Below, one piece after another: positions 14,605 to 14,782 of a DNA stretch of 14,782 bases (position 1 is the stretch's first letter; each line of letters opens with the position of its first letter). The position numbers were made by a program, and so were the translations under genes. The notes under the pieces were generated by a model that saw nothing but the letters and a program-made list of their open reading frames with translations, ran no database searches and had not been told where the DNA came from. Source of the DNA: Bryobacteraceae bacterium (lineage in GTDB: Bacteria; Acidobacteriota; Terriglobia; Bryobacterales; Bryobacteraceae); NCBI GenBank assembly GCA_014379815.1, contig JACMLA010000032.1, positions 1-14,782 on the forward strand, read 5' to 3'.

Positions 14605-14782
14605 GCTAGCAGCCTGTGGCGGAATGCTGTTTTGCGAGTTGCCGATAAAGTTCAGGCTGGTAAGGTAGCCTCCGACGAGTCGTCTCGACAGAGCTTGAAG
14701 ATAAAGGCAAAGGAAAGCCGAGCGGCCTCAGTGCAGGTTAAACGGCTGAAGATAGCTGTATAGAGCCAATCAAATGCTAAAG
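14605..14782. other. Right-hand edge, no gene recognised
   Basis: I see no convincing gene, RNA or terminator here. The frame of the anti-sigma-like gene stays open after its stop for about 50 codons (to the TAG ending at 14763), with a lysine- and arginine-rich reading, but no good start or recognised motif supports it. Confidence 0.5.

Noticed and set aside
14665..14690. Short CGAG/CTCG hairpin after the sigma operon as terminator
   Set aside because: The stem is only four base pairs and no T-run follows.

Overview
The window reads as chromosomal DNA from an Acidobacteriota-like bacterium, with Solibacter/Bryobacter-type soil organisms as the best guess. That call is inference from gene content: a PEP-CTERM sorted protein, an exported TPR-CHAT protein followed by a sigma-like gene and a zinc-finger-less membrane anti-sigma, and a diverged phosphoglucose-isomerase-like gene ahead of rph-rdgB. 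I saw no tRNA, rRNA, CRISPR array, insertion sequence or phage gene. Coding density is very high; the longest gaps are about 170-180 bases.

Region 1 (1-3367). On the minus strand is an HtrA/DegP-type S1C protease (857-2215), followed downstream by a MocR/PdxR-type regulator that runs off the left edge (1-806). Diverging from the protease is an exported protein (2273-3367) made of three tandem RidA/YjgF-like domains, a single-chain version of what is normally a homotrimer.

Region 2 (3350-7124). A compact minus-strand operon reads, in transcription order: a diverged phosphoglucose-isomerase-like protein, an unlisted 46-residue membrane protein (4658-4798), RNase PH (rph) and the XTP/dITP pyrophosphatase (rdgB). 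rph and rdgB overlap by four bases (GTGA). A small plus-strand lipoprotein (6729-7124) diverges from the head of this operon.

Region 3 (7133-9832). Two minus-strand genes: a short-chain dehydrogenase/reductase and an exported gamma-glutamyltransferase-fold protein that keeps the nucleophilic threonine but lacks the usual gamma-glutamyl-binding residues.

Region 4 (9833-14782). A PEP-CTERM protein (minus) diverges from a plus-strand three-gene operon in which consecutive genes overlap as ATGA: a TPR-CHAT caspase-like protease with an intact His/Cys pair and an N-terminal signal sequence, a sigma-70-like regulator, and a single-pass membrane protein resembling an anti-sigma factor. This is the most interesting part of the window. 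It has the same parts list (TPR-CHAT protease, sigma, sigma inhibitor) as the ancillary module of type III-E CRISPR systems, with no CRISPR component in view. A plausible model is protease-gated release of the sigma factor by cleavage of the membrane anti-sigma; this is inference.
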